This document shows positions 24,015 through 36,104 of a DNA stretch of 64,000 bases, one piece after another. The translations under genes were made by a program, and so were the position numbers. Origin of the DNA: Magicicada septendecula (taxonomy: Eukaryota > Arthropoda > Insecta > Hemiptera > Cicadidae). Each line of letters begins with the position of its first letter. The first letter of the stretch is position 1. The notes beneath the pieces were generated by a model. It searched no databases, was not told the origin of the DNA, and worked only from the letters and a program-made list of their open reading frames with translations. Where the stretch lies: the NCBI GenBank assembly GCA_034769895.1, contig CM068370.1, forward strand, positions 48,536,344-48,600,343, given 5' to 3'.

Positions 24015-24770
24015 CATTCTAGCCACACTTTCCAGTACAGCTACTTTGTTACGACTTATCCCACTTTATAGTGGGAGTGACGGGCGATATGTACATAATT
24101 TAGAACCTAGAAACTATATTTAGTAAAATTTACTTTCAAATCCAATTTCATGATTTTCATTGTAGAAAACAATTCATTTTTATAATAATGTAACCCATTT
24201 TTTCTTTAAAATTAACTGCACCTTGACCTGACATTTTATTAATAAAATAAATGAAAATTATTCTGATAAAACATTCTTGACAGAGGTATACAAATTTATT
24301 CAAAGTAAAACCTATTGTGGACTATCGATTACAAAACAGATTCCTCTGATTAGATAAATTACCGCCAAATTCTTTGAATTTAAAGATCATAACTATTAAT
24401 AATCTAGTCATTTTATCTACACTTTCAATAATAGGGTATCTAATCCTAGTTTTATATAAAAGTTTCCCAGACATAAAATTAAACATATATTTATATATTA
24501 TTCCACCAAAATTTAAAAAACTTAATATTAACACATTTTTTAACTGAAACTAACATAATTAAATTTAGAAAATCGTGTAACCACAACTGCTGGCACGAAT
24601 TTTGTCCTCTATAAATAAATTTATTGTCTCTAAAATTAATAATTAATAATACTTAATACTGCGCTCTGGATAATTACCATTCAGATAATTTTCAGTCAAT
24701 TTAAAGTTATGCATGTAATATAATTAAATATTTAATTTGTAAGCTAGAATAAAACTTTACTTTTACCTAT
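24015..24770 (-). rRNA. rrnS: 12S rRNA (rrnS), mitochondrial type, in NUMT
   Basis: Small-subunit rRNA on the minus strand. The plus strand shows TCCAGTACAGCTACTTTGTT (24031) and GTGACGGGCGATATGTAC (24076) from the 3' domain, and AGGGTATCTAATCCTAGTT (24433) from the central region. The 5' edge near 24770 is estimated. Confidence 0.88.
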
Positions 24771-25374
24771 TCACTAATAACATTGTTTCCCAAGATGCCA
24801 AACAATCCCTTTTAGACAATATTCACTCATAAATGTATTATTTTTAATCGATGTTTCCTCACAATAAAATAGAATTCATGGCTGGTGAATTTTTGGGATA
24901 TGGTTTTATTTTCTATATCAATTTATAAATTATGGTATCAAACCTTTGTAATCAGAGCTTTTACGGTAATATTTACTCATTTGAGTAATCCTGGCGGTGA
25001 ATTTTTGGGATATGGTTTTATTTTCTATATCAATTTATAAATTATGGTATCAAACCTTTGTAATCAGAGCTTTTACGGTAATATTTACTCATTTGAGTAA
25101 TCCTGGCGGTGAATTTTTGGGATATGGTTTTATTTTCTATATCAATTTATAAATTATGGTATCAAACCTTTGTAATCAGAGCTTTTACGGTAATATTTAC
25201 TCATTTGAGTAATCCTGGCGGTGAATTTTTGGGATATGGTTTTATTTTCTATATCAATTTATAAATTATGGTATCAAACCTTTGTAATCAGAGCTTTTAC
25301 GGTAATATTCACTCATTTTGAGTAATCCTGGCCTTTAAATATTTATTATACCATATAGTATATTTATAGTTAAA
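24771..25374 (+). other. control-region sequence after 12S (NUMT)
   Basis: AT-rich, gene-free, and holds the 112-bp tandem repeats. The last 43 bases (25332-25374) lead into the 13-kb Helitron; their reverse complement resembles the region just inside the left flanking repeat. Confidence 0.7.
24884..25331. repeat. four 112-bp control-region tandem repeats
   Basis: GGTGAATTTTTGGGATATGG starts at 24884, 24996, 25108 and 25220, a strict 112-bp period. Copies are almost identical; the first has CTGGTG in place of TGGCGGTG and the last has CATTTTGAG in place of CATTTGAG. Tandem repeats of this size are common in insect mitochondrial control regions. Confidence 0.95.
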
Positions 25375-25441
25375 CTAGCGAGTACCCGGCATGCGTTGCA
25401 ATGCCACTCAAAGAAAGAAAGTGTTTGTGTTTTAATTCTGT

Positions 25442-28400
25442 TTATTGAAGTGCTTTTGGATACACAATATTTTTTGTTTTTCCGTCTGGTGCGTACATGA
25501 ATAAATCCGAAGGTTTTCCGACGCGTGAGCAGGCCACATACAGCTGTCCATGTGAGAAGCATGGATTTTTCAAATTTAGTCCACACACTTGTAGCGATTG
25601 TCCCTGTGCTTTGTTGATGGTCATTGCAAATGCGAGTCGCACCGGAAACTGCAAACGTTTGAACTCGAATGGCATATCTGTCGGAATCATTGGGATGCGT
25701 GGCAACAGTACATCTTCTCCTTTAAATTTTCCATTTAAAATTGTAGCTTCGATTATATTGTTCATCATCTGTTTCACTGAAAGCCTGGTACCGTTGCAAA
25801 GTCGTGGTGGATTGATGTTTCGGAGAAGAATGATAGGCACGCCAATTTTCAATGTTAAAACGTGCGGCGGCATGCCTGGCAAATTAAGTGAATTCAAGAA
25901 TTCAGTTGGATAATTGACAACTTCGTCTTGATTCATTACAGTATTGATGGACTTATACGTTGTCGCTTCGCCTGGTATTTCGTTTTGAATGCTGAAATTG
26001 ATGGCATTGCCATCGTTGTTTTTGGCTGCTAATATAGCACGTGCACTGAGCCACTGATGATTTTTGTAATTCTGTGCGATATTTGGGAAAACTTTGTGAA
26101 TCAATTCGTCTGTGGTTGCTGTGATTTTACAGAAGTTTGTTGGCAATGTGATACATTGTGTGGATTCATCGATTGCCATTTTCCCATTCCCAATATCCAA
26201 CAATTGTTTTGCGAAACGTTCAGCGGATGCATCATGTTGAAGCTGTACACGCATATTGGTCTTCAAAGTCAATTTCTGTACGTGTCACCATAAAACTGAT
26301 GATTTGAGACATGCATTAAGTTCATCAGTGTGTGTTGAACGTGGTATAACTGGTAGAATTTGTCGAAAATCACCAGACAATAAAATGAGTGCGCCACCGA
26401 AGAGCTGTTCATTTCCTCTCAAATCTTTTAGTGTACGATGAAGCGCTTCCAATGCTTTTTTGTGCGCCATAGTACATTCGTCCCATATAATGAGTTGACA
26501 TGATTGGAGTACTTTACCCATTCCAGAATTTTTGTTGATATTGTATGTGGGTGTCTCAGTGATTTGTATATTCAACGGCAATTTCAGTGCTGAATGCGCT
26601 GTTCGGCCACCATCCAAAAGAGTTGCCGCAATTCCAGATGATGCGATTGCCAGTGCAATATTTTTTCGTGATCGTATGGTTGCCAAAATAAGTGAAATGA
26701 GAAAAGTTTTGCCTGTGCCTCCGGGCGCATCTAGGAAATACAATCCCCCGCTTTCGCTTGTAATTGCATGCATAATTCTGTCATACGCTATGCGTTGTTC
26801 TGGAACCAATTTCGGAAGATTCGTTTGAACAAATGTACCCAATTCGTCGATATCAAAGTGTTTTTCTCGTTGCAAATCACGATCGAAAAGGTCGTTTGCA
26901 GATCGATTCGGCGCAGCCATTCCCAGTTGTACCAGTGCTTTGTTAGCGATTGCCAAACATGTGTCCTCAATCGAAACCAATGCCTCATTATACACGTTTG
27001 GTGTGAATTGAATGTCCGGATTTTGATTCGTTGCACGCAAACGATGTAGGATGTCTTCACTCATGTAGTCTTTGTACTTTTCCCAAAGATCTTTTGGATT
27101 GGATGGGAAGCACGTTGTCAATATGATTGCAAATAACGTGCGTATTTGCTGTGGTTGAGCAGTATTCGATGCGTCAGCGAGTGAAGTGTCCCAATGTGCA
27201 TCGTTTTCAAGAAGATTTAATTCTTGGCAAGCTTCACGATAAGTGGCACATACTTGACCGTTTACTGTTCTCAATTCTTGGAAGGATGTCGGTCCACGTA
27301 TGTTGATTAACAGTAATCGCAAGTAAAAGCATTCTGCATTGTTTGGGTGAACAGTGTACAGGCGGCCTAACGCGTCAGTCGAATATAAGTTGGGATGTCC
27401 TTCAACTGCTTTACCTTGTTTGCGACGTTTAAACTTTTTCGCTGATGCATTCCATGTGTAGTATGTTGGCACTTCAGAGTAAAGTAGCGTCTTTGCAAAC
27501 ATATCATCCCCGCACAATGAGAAAAATGCAGTTAACGTTGTTGGCGGTGGTGACAATGCTCTTGCACGTGCATTTTCTGTTGTGAAGTACACACGCTGTC
27601 CATTTTCAAGGTGCACTGCCAAATGAACAACTGTTGGATGTCGTTCATGGATTGGAAATGATAAAATGCGCCATACTGCTTCATTGCTACTAATGTAGCG
27701 TCCCAGTTGATATTGGTCGACTTCATTGATAGATGCAGTTGCATTTCCCACTCCAAAGACTGCCATATCGCTTCCTTTGTTGACATATTTGCAAATGTAC
27801 TTGATCGATTTCACCGAATTGCAATACTCGACATTGATGTGTGCTTTGTACGTTTTCGAGAGTAACGGTGAATAAGGTACAACCCAACGATTATCGACTT
27901 CAACATCATTGTTTCGTACTTTTAAAGTGATGGATTTGCCGCCATCTTCAGTTGATCGTCGACGATAGAGTGGATATCCGTCATTGCCAGTGATAGTCTC
28001 GGCAAGTAAGTCTCTTGGGTATCGTTTCGTGCATTTCCCATCAGACATGCATGGTGAATTGTTGTTGAGTAAGCCACATGGACCATGAATCATGTTTTTG
28101 GTGACGACTTCAAATAAGTTTGGATCAATGTCGACATCTGGTATTTCTGTTGAGATGACTTGATCAATTTGATCTGGTGTGACTTTTTCGATCAACCAAA
28201 TCAAAATGTGTGCATGTGGCAATCCTCTTTTTTGCCATTCAACGGAATACATCCAACAGCGTGTCTCTCCAAAAACATGATGCTTGACAATGAAATCCAT
28301 TAAAGATTTCAATTTTTGTTTGAACACACGCGCGGAAATATCATGACGATCCGATGATGATTGTCCAGTTAACAAAAGTTCTTTTATTTCATCCCACGTA

Positions 28401-29962
28401 GGATTGCATGTGAATGTAATAAACAAATCTGGGCGGCCATATGCGCGAACATATGTCATTGCATCTTGTGCGTATTCATGCATGTGCCGTGGACTCCCTG
28501 TAAATGTGGCCGGTAGTATGACCATTTTTCCCAATTTATTGGGATTCACATTGCCATCATTAACAACTGCATCACGTAAATGAATGTACTCTTCGGAACG
28601 CAACTTGGTTTGATTTAATCGAATGTAGAGGAGTCGTTCGGTTTCGATTTTCGCATACATATCGACAATGTATTGATGGAACAATTGTCGACATTTCAAG
28701 ATATGATTTTCAGCGTTTTCACGAATCATCAATCGATATGAATAGTAATCCATGGCACTGACTTTCTTATTCGTTTCCTCATCTGTTTGTGGATTTCTCA
28801 ATTTGATGTTGAAATGATATCCATCTTCTCCTTGCCAAAATAAAATCGGATATTGCAATCCGTCGTATGAGCGATGAGTTTCTGAGACTCGCTGAACATC
28901 ACCATTTCTGCGATGAAGAATTATATCACGCGAGTTAAATTCTTCGCCAACTATAATGATCGCCACTTCATCAATTGTTGGTGCATTGTACTGTCTTTCG
29001 TGTTGGCCGACAGGTGTTTTGTCTGCTCTAACTACAACTTTGTAGTCATCAGCTGGCATTTGTTCAAGGGCAGTTCTGAACAATCGAATTAATTCGTTGT
29101 GTTGATCGAATAAAGTTTGTAATGCAGCGACAATTTCTCGTTTAGTGCCCGTATTGAATCGACAACGTTGATCGATTTGTTCATCAGTGTTTCCCATGAA
29201 ATAAATTTGAAGAAATTTGTGATCTGTGTTCGACAGTGGTAGTAGTGATCCTGCACGATGATAAATTTGCCCTTGCACTTTGAATGTTGGCATGTAATTC
29301 TCGCGCACGATATTTGTTGCACCGAACGATGTCATTTGGAAAGATGAATTGTACTTGCGTATGTTTGTCAAGAAATGTTTCGATTGGCTTGTGTCACCTG
29401 ATACCAACGTTGATAATGCTTCGGGTGGTGAATGTAATTCTGGCAATTTCACTTTTCCACCCGCGCAGCACATTCCTGGTGTTTCATTCTTAAATTTGAG
29501 GGCACTGCAATACACGCATAATTTATCCATTTTTCCAATAACCACACTTGGATGAAGACTGTAATCATAATTAGCATCGTAATGGAATGCACCAAGATTT
29601 AAATCAGCGTGCAGTGTTCGTCTGGTTCGAGCAGTGCGTACTCGAACGGTTTCTAGTCTTGCTTCCCGTTGCTCGTCTGTTTCAGACGAACGGGCTTGAG
29701 CAGTGCGTACTCGAACGGTTTCCAGTCTTGCTTTCCGTTGCTCGACTGTTTCAGACGAACAGGCTTGAGCATTGCGTACTCGAGCGGTTTCCAGTCTTGC
29801 ATCCCGTTGCTCGACTGTTTCAGACGAACAGGCTTGAGCATTGCGTACTCGAGCGGTTTCCAGTCTTGCATCCCGTTGCTCGTCTGTTTCTGAAGCTCGT
29901 GATGCCTTTTTCTTTCGTGCTTGAGGTGTAGATCGACCAACCGCTTCTCGTTTGGGTGGCAT
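25442..29962 (-). pseudogene. Helitron Rep/helicase (RepHel), one in-frame stop
   Basis: Rolling-circle transposase of Helitrons: a HUH endonuclease that nicks DNA through Tyr residues, fused to a Pif1-type 5'-3' helicase. The frame runs from ATG at 29962 and is interrupted only by TGA at 26282-26284, then stays in frame to 25442 (about 1506 codons in all). Seen in order: a Glu/Arg-rich N-terminus with four ~26-aa repeats, Cys-rich region, Thr-Cys-Asn-Pro-Thr-Trp-Asp-Glu (about residue 519), HUH motif Leu-Pro-His-Ala-His-Ile-Leu (576), two-Tyr motif Tyr-Ile-Cys-Lys-Tyr-Val-Asn-Lys-Gly (725), Walker A Gly-Gly-Thr-Gly-Lys-Thr (1078), Walker B Ile-Trp-Asp-Glu, Gly-Asp-Phe-Arg-Gln, and after the stop the helicase motif Thr-Ile-Asn-Lys-Ala-Gln-Gly-Gln-Ser. 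A CGA to TGA change would explain the stop. Probably inactive unless the stop is a sequencing error. Confidence 0.93.
29635..29900 (-). repeat. coding minisatellite in RepHel N-terminus
   Basis: Near-identical 78-bp units (26 codons) repeat about 3.5 times; each encodes Glu-Thr-x-Glu-Gln-Arg-x-Ala-Arg-Leu-Glu-Thr followed by Val-Arg. The unit length keeps the frame. Arg/Glu-rich repeats at this place are common in Helitron proteins. Confidence 0.9.
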
Positions 29963-31209
29963 AATTGATTTGAGAGCGAAAGTAATGCTTTGTGACGACT
30001 ATTACAAATTCACTTGGAAAAAGCAAAGAAAATCCATGTGATATCTATTATCTAATGTCGACCGGCAATTGGAATTTCACAATCAACACCACTTGTTATG
30101 TTATGTTACGAACTGAAATGTCGCTGTTTGAATTTGATTCAATTCAATTCTGTCAAGCGTGCGCACTCATACACCGAAAACACACGAACTGCCGCTAAAC
30201 TATATGAAATACACTCATTTGTTGAAACGAATATTTACCTTTTAAACTAAACAATGGGTTTCAGAAGTGGTACACTCGCGCGCCACCTATTGTAAAATGG
30301 TTGTACTAATTCAGAAACCGTATTTCTAGGTACGTTTTTAACGAAAAAAGGCACTGATACTACATCACTGACGCTCATCGCATAATTCTCGATGAAGTAG
30401 GTTAAGTATAATTCTCGACAATTAATTATTCCTACTGCACATAGGCCTACTGAATATTCAAATGTCGAAGAGTATGGTTTGTCAGAATCAACGTGTACTA
30501 TAATTATAATCAATGTTACAATATAATCAAACAACTAATTATTGTATTGTTTATAAGAATTCTATATCCCTACTAAAATGTAAATATTCAAATGGACTAA
30601 CTGATATCAATATACTTATGTATACACTATTTGTATTATTCTATACGAATAAACATTTCATCTAATTGTGTTACTGCATGTTTGTAAATATCTACTAAAT
30701 TATCAAATTTTGATTTTATGTATCGAGGAAACATGAATGATGGATCTATTGCTTTTGGATATTCACAACTTACAATATAAGAATATTATTAATATAGATG
30801 TACCATTAGCAATTTACCAACTCTACAGTTACCACAACAATCATATACAAATATTCGCATCGAAGCCGCGGGTTTAAAAAAATGCGTTTTTTGCAATAAC
30901 TTCGGTCCTTTTTAACCTATTGTTATCAAATAAAGTGGAAAACTTTCCGTTGGGTACCTGCTATCAGCGTGCAAAATTTCATCGCAATCGGATGAATGGT
31001 ATAGCAGAATACCCGTGCTTCGCTACGGAGTTTCACGTTGTATGTAATGAAAATGTTAGTTTAATTAATAAAGTTCAATTAAAGTAGGTTTCTTAAAAAT
31101 AAATAGCTTTTGCCCACGACTTCGTTCACGTGGTCTTCAATTTAATGCGATAATATATTTAGAACAGAATCTATTCTATTGGGTTGCCATAGTAAACAAA
31201 TCTAATAGC
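29963..31209 (-). other. Helitron non-coding 5' region
   Basis: No gene recognised. AT-rich, with ACTTCGGTCCTTTTTAACC (30899) and TTTCATCGCAATCGGATGAA (30977), the latter matching the terminal 5' region at about 38330. At 31011-31030 a hairpin with CCGT/ACGG stem resembles a Helitron 3' end and may mark an older nested junction. Confidence 0.5.
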
Positions 31210-31887
31210 TTTTAAGACCCCAAAGGACCCCCCAGAGGATCGTATCGAAAAAATATCCTATGTTGGTTCTCCCGTTGCGTAAAATATTTGTGCCAAGTTT
31301 GGTTGAAATCGGTCCAATGGTTTAGGAGGAGATGTGGAAGACCCCAAAGAACCCCCCAAAGGATCATATCGAAAAAACACCTATCCTATGTTGGTTCTCC
31401 CTTGCGTAAAATATTTGTGCCAAGTTTGGTTGAAATCGGTCCAGTGGTTTAGGAGGAGATGTGGAAGACCCCAAAAGGACCCCCCGAAGGATCATATCGA
31501 AAAAACACATATCCTATGTTGGTTCTCCCGTTGCGTAAAATATTTATGCCAAGTTTGGTTGAAATCGGTCCAGTGGTTTAGGAGGAGATGTGGAAGACCC
31601 CAAAGGACCCCCCAATGGACCCCGTCGAAAAAAACACCTATCCTATGTTGGTTCTCCCGTTGCGTAAAATATTTGTGCCAAGTTTGGTTGAAATCGGTCC
31701 AGTGGTTTAGGAGGAGATGTGGAAGACCCCAAAGGACCCCCAAAGGACCCCATTGAAAAAACACCTACCCTATGTTGGTTCTCCCGTTGCATAAAATATT
31801 TGTGCCAAGTTTGGTTGAAATCGGTCCAGTGGTTTAGGAGGAGATGTGGAAGACCCCAAGAACCCCCCAAAGGACCCCATCGAAAAA
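31210..31887. repeat. tandem repeat of Helitron 5'-region sequence, 5-6 copies
   Basis: Units of about 115-130 bp, each with GAAGACCCCAAAG, GTTGGTTCTCCCGTTGCG, GTGCCAAGTTTGGTTGAAAT and CGGTCCAGTGGTTTAGGAG. Copies start near 31213, 31336, 31463, 31592, 31719 and 31849. The repeated AGTTTGGTTGAAATCGGTCC phrase is typical of 5' regions of arthropod Helitrons. It creates spurious ORFs on both strands. Confidence 0.88.
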
Positions 31888-31898
31888 AATTCATAAAC
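31888..31898. repeat. target duplication of the PLE, left copy
   Basis: AATTCATAAAC, repeated exactly at 38288-38298. It brackets the whole inverted PLE with its nested THAP transposon. Confidence 0.8.
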
Positions 31899-32023
31899 TC
31901 TTGGATTTCGTTGTCCATGACGTGTCCGTTACTTAACTAAATATCACTATAATATTGACGACTCGGAACACTAAGTTTTTTATAAGTAAAAACGTAAAGT
32001 TTTACCTTACAGCCTAAACCGGC

Positions 32024-32048
32024 TTTCACCTATAGAAGGCTTCATCAG
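32024..32048 (-). ncRNA. hammerhead-like core in PLE 3' UTR, left arm
   Basis: Reverse strand reads CTGATGA, 14 nt, then GAAA, followed by GCC-GGTTTA-GGC. This is the spacing of a hammerhead ribozyme core, and hammerheads are known in PLEs. The 14-nt arm pairs poorly (CCT/AGG with a bulge) and the base at the expected cleavage position is G, which is unfavourable. Mirror of 36049-36073. Confidence 0.4.
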
Positions 32049-34033
32049 AGGCTGTCGTTAGTAGCGCTGTTCATCTTGTTGTTGGCGACGAGATAGTGTT
32101 TCGAAAGATCGAAGCTGTGTGTGTGTGGTGAGATGTGTTCGAATAATGCGTGCGATTTGAATTGTGTCTGTTCGTTTAGGATGTCGTTTTTATTTGTTTT
32201 TGTGTGTTTGTATATTTCTAATTGTTCTAGAGTGTCTAGTTTTCGGCCTTTTGTGTGTACGTGTAGTATGTTCATGTTATTGTCGATGTTTTTATATGTG
32301 TGGTTTGCTTCAATGAGGTGGTTTGCGAAGGTAGATTCTGTAGTGGTGTGGAGTGCTTTTGTGTGCTCAATGTATCTCTGTTTGAAGCTACGTCCTGTCT
32401 TGCAATTTGAACAATTTAGTTTATATACACCGGGTAGATCGAATTTGTTTTGTGCTTTGGGCATGCGTTTTGATAGTGTGTGTTCTGTTTTGTTAGTAGT
32501 TTTGTAAGCGATTCTATATCCTGCTTTTTTGAATTTGTGGGCAATTTTTTCTGTTTGTTTGTTGATGTATGTTAGTGTTATGAATTTGTTGTTTTCTGTC
32601 TTTGTCTGTTGTTTGTTTTGTGTAGGAGTTTACTGACTATTGTTCTGTCATAACCGTTAGATTCTGCTAGATATTTTATCGTGTTTAGTTCGTCTTTGTA
32701 GTCTATTTCATCTAAGGGGATGTTGTTAAGTCTATGTATCATGGTTCTAAAAGCAGCTAGTTTGTGTTGTATTGGGTGATTGGAGGTGTTGTGTATTAGT
32801 GTGTCAGTTGTAGTTGGTTTTCTGTATATACTGAATTTGTGCCTGTGTTCTAGTTTTGTGATGGAGAGGTCTAAGAAGTTTATGGTATTGTTGTGTTCGT
32901 ATTCGGCAGTGAAGGTTATGTTTTTATGTATTTTGTTTATGTGCGTTAGTAACTGTTCACATTGTCTTTTGTTTCCCCTGTATAGTATTAGAATGTCATC
33001 AACGTATCTGTGCCAATATAGTATTTTATGTGAGTGTCTGTCATTGTTTGTGAGTATTTTTGTTTTTTCTAAGTGTTGGAGGAAGACTTCTGCTAGAATG
33101 CTGGATATGGGGGAGCCCATGGGTAGGCCATCATTCTGTGTGTAGTATTTATTGTTATAAGTAAAGTAGTTTTGTTTTGTGATAATGTTCAGAGTTTCTG
33201 TTATTTCATTGATAAGTTCGTCTGGTGTGTTGTTCTGTTTGAGTTTGTTTTGTAGGATGGTGATTGTTTCAGAGATGGGGATGTTTGTGTACAGGTTTTT
33301 AATGTCAAAGGAGGCTAATGTGGCGTTATGGGGGATGTGTATGTCTTTTATTTTTGTTACTAGGTCAGTGTTGTTTTTTACTGCAATGTTGTTGTCTATT
33401 TGTGTGTGTTGTCTAATAATTTTGTCTAGATATTTTGCCAGTTTGTGTGCAGGGGCATTACGGTAGTTGATAATGGGGCGGATCGGAATGTCTTCTTTAT
33501 GGATTTTGGGAAGCGCTTGGAGTGTAGGTGCTGATGGTCGGATTTGTTTCATGTAGGGCTTTTGTTTATGTGTCATAATGTGTTTGGCTTTGTTGACTAT
33601 TTGTTTTACTGAGTTTTGGTATCTGTCGGTGGGGTCGTGTTTTAGTTCTGTGATGTTGTTCTGTTCTATGAAGTCTTGTACTTTTTTGTGTAGGTTGTCT
33701 GTGGGGATAATTACAGTCGTGTTGCCTTTGTCAGCTTTTACAAACGTGATGTTGTGTTTGTGTGCCTTTTCCCTCAGTTTGATATCTGTGTGTATTTCTG
33801 AGTTGTGGTTGTTGTTGTCTGGTGTCTTATGTACTCCTATTGTGTTGTTTATATTATGTCTTAATGTGTCTTGATGTTCTGGAGCTGTGTTTTGTATATT
33901 TGTTTCTGTGTCAATTATGAGCTTTGTTAGTGTTTGGTTGTTATGTTTGTAATGTATGTTATGTTTTAGGCCTTTATCAAGGAGTCTTTGTTCGTTTTTT
34001 GTGAGTGTGACATTCGTGAGGTTTACTGTACGT
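32045..34033 (-). pseudogene. PLE reverse transcriptase + GIY-YIG, left arm copy
   Basis: Mirror copy of the right-arm gene, minus strand. The RT part spans about 34033-32578 and the GIY-YIG part about 32577-32045. RT blocks: Leu-Pro-Lys-Ile-His-Lys, Asp-Ile-Lys-Asn-Leu-Tyr-Thr-Asn-Ile-Pro (about 33305), Gly-Leu-Pro-Met-Gly-Ser-Pro-Ile-Ser (33127) and catalytic Tyr-Val-Asp-Asp (about 33015). A frameshift near 32578-32600 separates the domains, the same lesion as in the other arm. The 5' part of the PLE frame is missing at the palindrome centre. Confidence 0.88.
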
Positions 34034-36052
34034 GGGTAGAATTTGTGCGAGGGAATTACGTTTACGTACAGTAAACCTCACGAATGTCACACTCACAAAA
34101 AACGAACAAAGACTCCTTGATAAAGGCCTAAAACATAACATACATTACAAACATAACAACCAAACACTAACAAAGCTCATAATTGACACAGAAACAAATA
34201 TACAAAACACAGCTCCAGAACATCAAGACACATTAAGACATAATATAAACAACACAATAGGAGTACATAAGACACCAGACAACAACAACCACAACTCAGA
34301 AATACACACAGATATCAAACTGAGGGAAAAGGCACACAAACACAACATCACGTTTGTAAAAGCTGACAAAGGCAACACGACTGTAATTATCCCCACAGAC
34401 AACCTACACAAAAAAGTACAAGACTTCATAGAACAGAACAACATCACAGAACTAAAACACGACCCCACCGACAGATACCAAAACTCAGTAAAACAAATAG
34501 TCAACAAAGCCAAACACATTATGACACATAAACAAAAGCCCTACATGAAACAAATCCGACCATCAGCACCTACACTCCAAGCGCTTCCCAAAATCCATAA
34601 AGAAGACATTCCGATCCGCCCCATTATCAACTACCGTAATGCCCCTGCACACAAACTGGCAAAATATCTAGACAAAATTATTAGACAACACACACAAATA
34701 GACAACAACATTGCAGTAAAAAACAACACTGACCTAGTAACAAAAATAAAAGACATACACATCCCCCATAACGCCACATTAGCCTCCTTTGACATTAAAA
34801 ACCTGTACACAAACATCCCCATCTCTGAAACAATCACCATCCTACAAAACAAACTCAAACAGAACAACACACCAGACGAACTTATCAATGAAATAACAGA
34901 AACTCTGAACATTATCACAAAACAAAACTACTTTACTTATAACAATAAATACTACACACAGAATGATGGCCTACCCATGGGCTCCCCCATATCCAGCATT
35001 CTAGCAGAAGTCTTCCTCCAACACTTAGAAAAAACAAAAATACTCACAAACAATGACAGACACTCACATAAAATACTATATTGGCACAGATACGTTGATG
35101 ACATTCTAATACTATACAGGGGAAACAAAAGACAATGTGAACAGTTACTAACGCACATAAACAAAATACATAAAAACATAACCTTCACTGCCGAATACGA
35201 ACACAACAATACCATAAACTTCTTAGACCTCTCCATCACAAAACTAGAACACAGGCACAAATTCAGTATATACAGAAAACCAACTACAACTGACACACTA
35301 ATACACAACACCTCCAATCACCCAATACAACACAAACTAGCTGCTTTTAGAACCATGATACATAGACTTAACAACATCCCCTTAGATGAAATAGACTACA
35401 AAGACGAACTAAACACGATAAAATATCTAGCAGAATCTAACGGTTATGACAGAACAATAGTCAGTAAACTCCTACACAAAACAAACAACAGACAAAGACA
35501 GAAAACAACAAATTCATAACACTAACATACATCAACAAACAAACAGAAAAAATTGCCCACAAATTCAAAAAAGCAGGATATAGAATCGCTTACAAAACTA
35601 CTAACAAAACAGAACACACACTATCAAAACGCATGCCCAAAGCACAAAACAAATTCGATCTACCCGGTGTATATAAACTAAATTGTTCAAATTGCAAGAC
35701 AGGACGTAGCTTCAAACAGAGATACATTGAGCACACAAAAGCACTCCACACCACTACAGAATCTACCTTCGCAAACCACCTCATTGAAGCAAACCACACA
35801 TATAAAAACATCGACAATAACATGAACATACTACACGTACACACAAAAGGCCGAAAACTAGACACTCTAGAACAATTAGAAATATACAAACACACAAAAA
35901 CAAATAAAAACGACATCCTAAACGAACAGACACAATTCAAATCGCACGCATTATTCGAACACATCTCACCACACACACACAGCTTCGATCTTTCGAAACA
36001 CTATCTCGTCGCCAACAACAAGATGAACAGCGCTACTAACGACAGCCTCTGA
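34032..36052 (+). pseudogene. PLE reverse transcriptase + GIY-YIG, right arm copy
   Basis: Plus-strand copy. The frame from 34032 starts in the spacer, so its first ~10 residues are chance; homology begins near the Asn-Leu-Thr-Asn stretch, meaning the N-terminus is truncated. RT runs to 35519 with Asp-Ile-Lys-Asn-Leu-Tyr (34790), Gly-Leu-Pro-Met-Gly-Ser-Pro (34970) and Tyr-Val-Asp-Asp (35092). A frameshift near 35500-35520 precedes the nuclease part, which continues to 36052. There Gly-Val-Tyr is followed by Cys-Ser-Asn-Cys-Lys-Thr-Gly-Arg-Ser-Phe, so the Tyr-Ile-Gly half of GIY-YIG is missing (about five residues). Likely inactive. Confidence 0.88.
34034..34063. other. 30-bp spacer at centre of PLE palindrome
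   Basis: Unique sequence GGGTAGAATTTGTGCGAGGG and 10 more bases, between perfectly matched arms ending GTTTACTGTACGT / ACGTACAGTAAAC. It marks the 5' junction of the two copies. Confidence 0.85.
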
Positions 36053-36073
36053 TGAAGCCTTCTATAGGTGAAA
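36049..36073 (+). ncRNA. hammerhead-like core in PLE 3' UTR, right arm
   Basis: CTGATGA (36049-36055), a 14-nt stem-loop candidate, GAAA (36070-36073), then GCC-GGTTTA-GGC as a small stem III. Lies just at the end of the nuclease frame. Same reservations as for its mirror copy: weak stem II and a G at the cleavage position. Confidence 0.4.
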
Positions 36074-36104
36074 GCCGGTTTAGGCTGTAAGGTAAAACTT
36101 TACG

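Noticed and set aside
24884..25331. CRISPR-like array
   Set aside because: Units are contiguous 112-bp copies with no variable spacers; they fit a mitochondrial control-region repeat.
29587..29931. Plus-strand ORF with repeated Cys-Val-Leu-Glu-Arg-Phe
   Set aside because: Antisense shadow of the RepHel coding minisatellite.
31334..31940. Several ORFs with Trp-Phe-Arg-Arg-Arg-Cys-Gly-Arg repeats on both strands
   Set aside because: They are readings of the ~120-bp tandem repeat of the Helitron 5' region.
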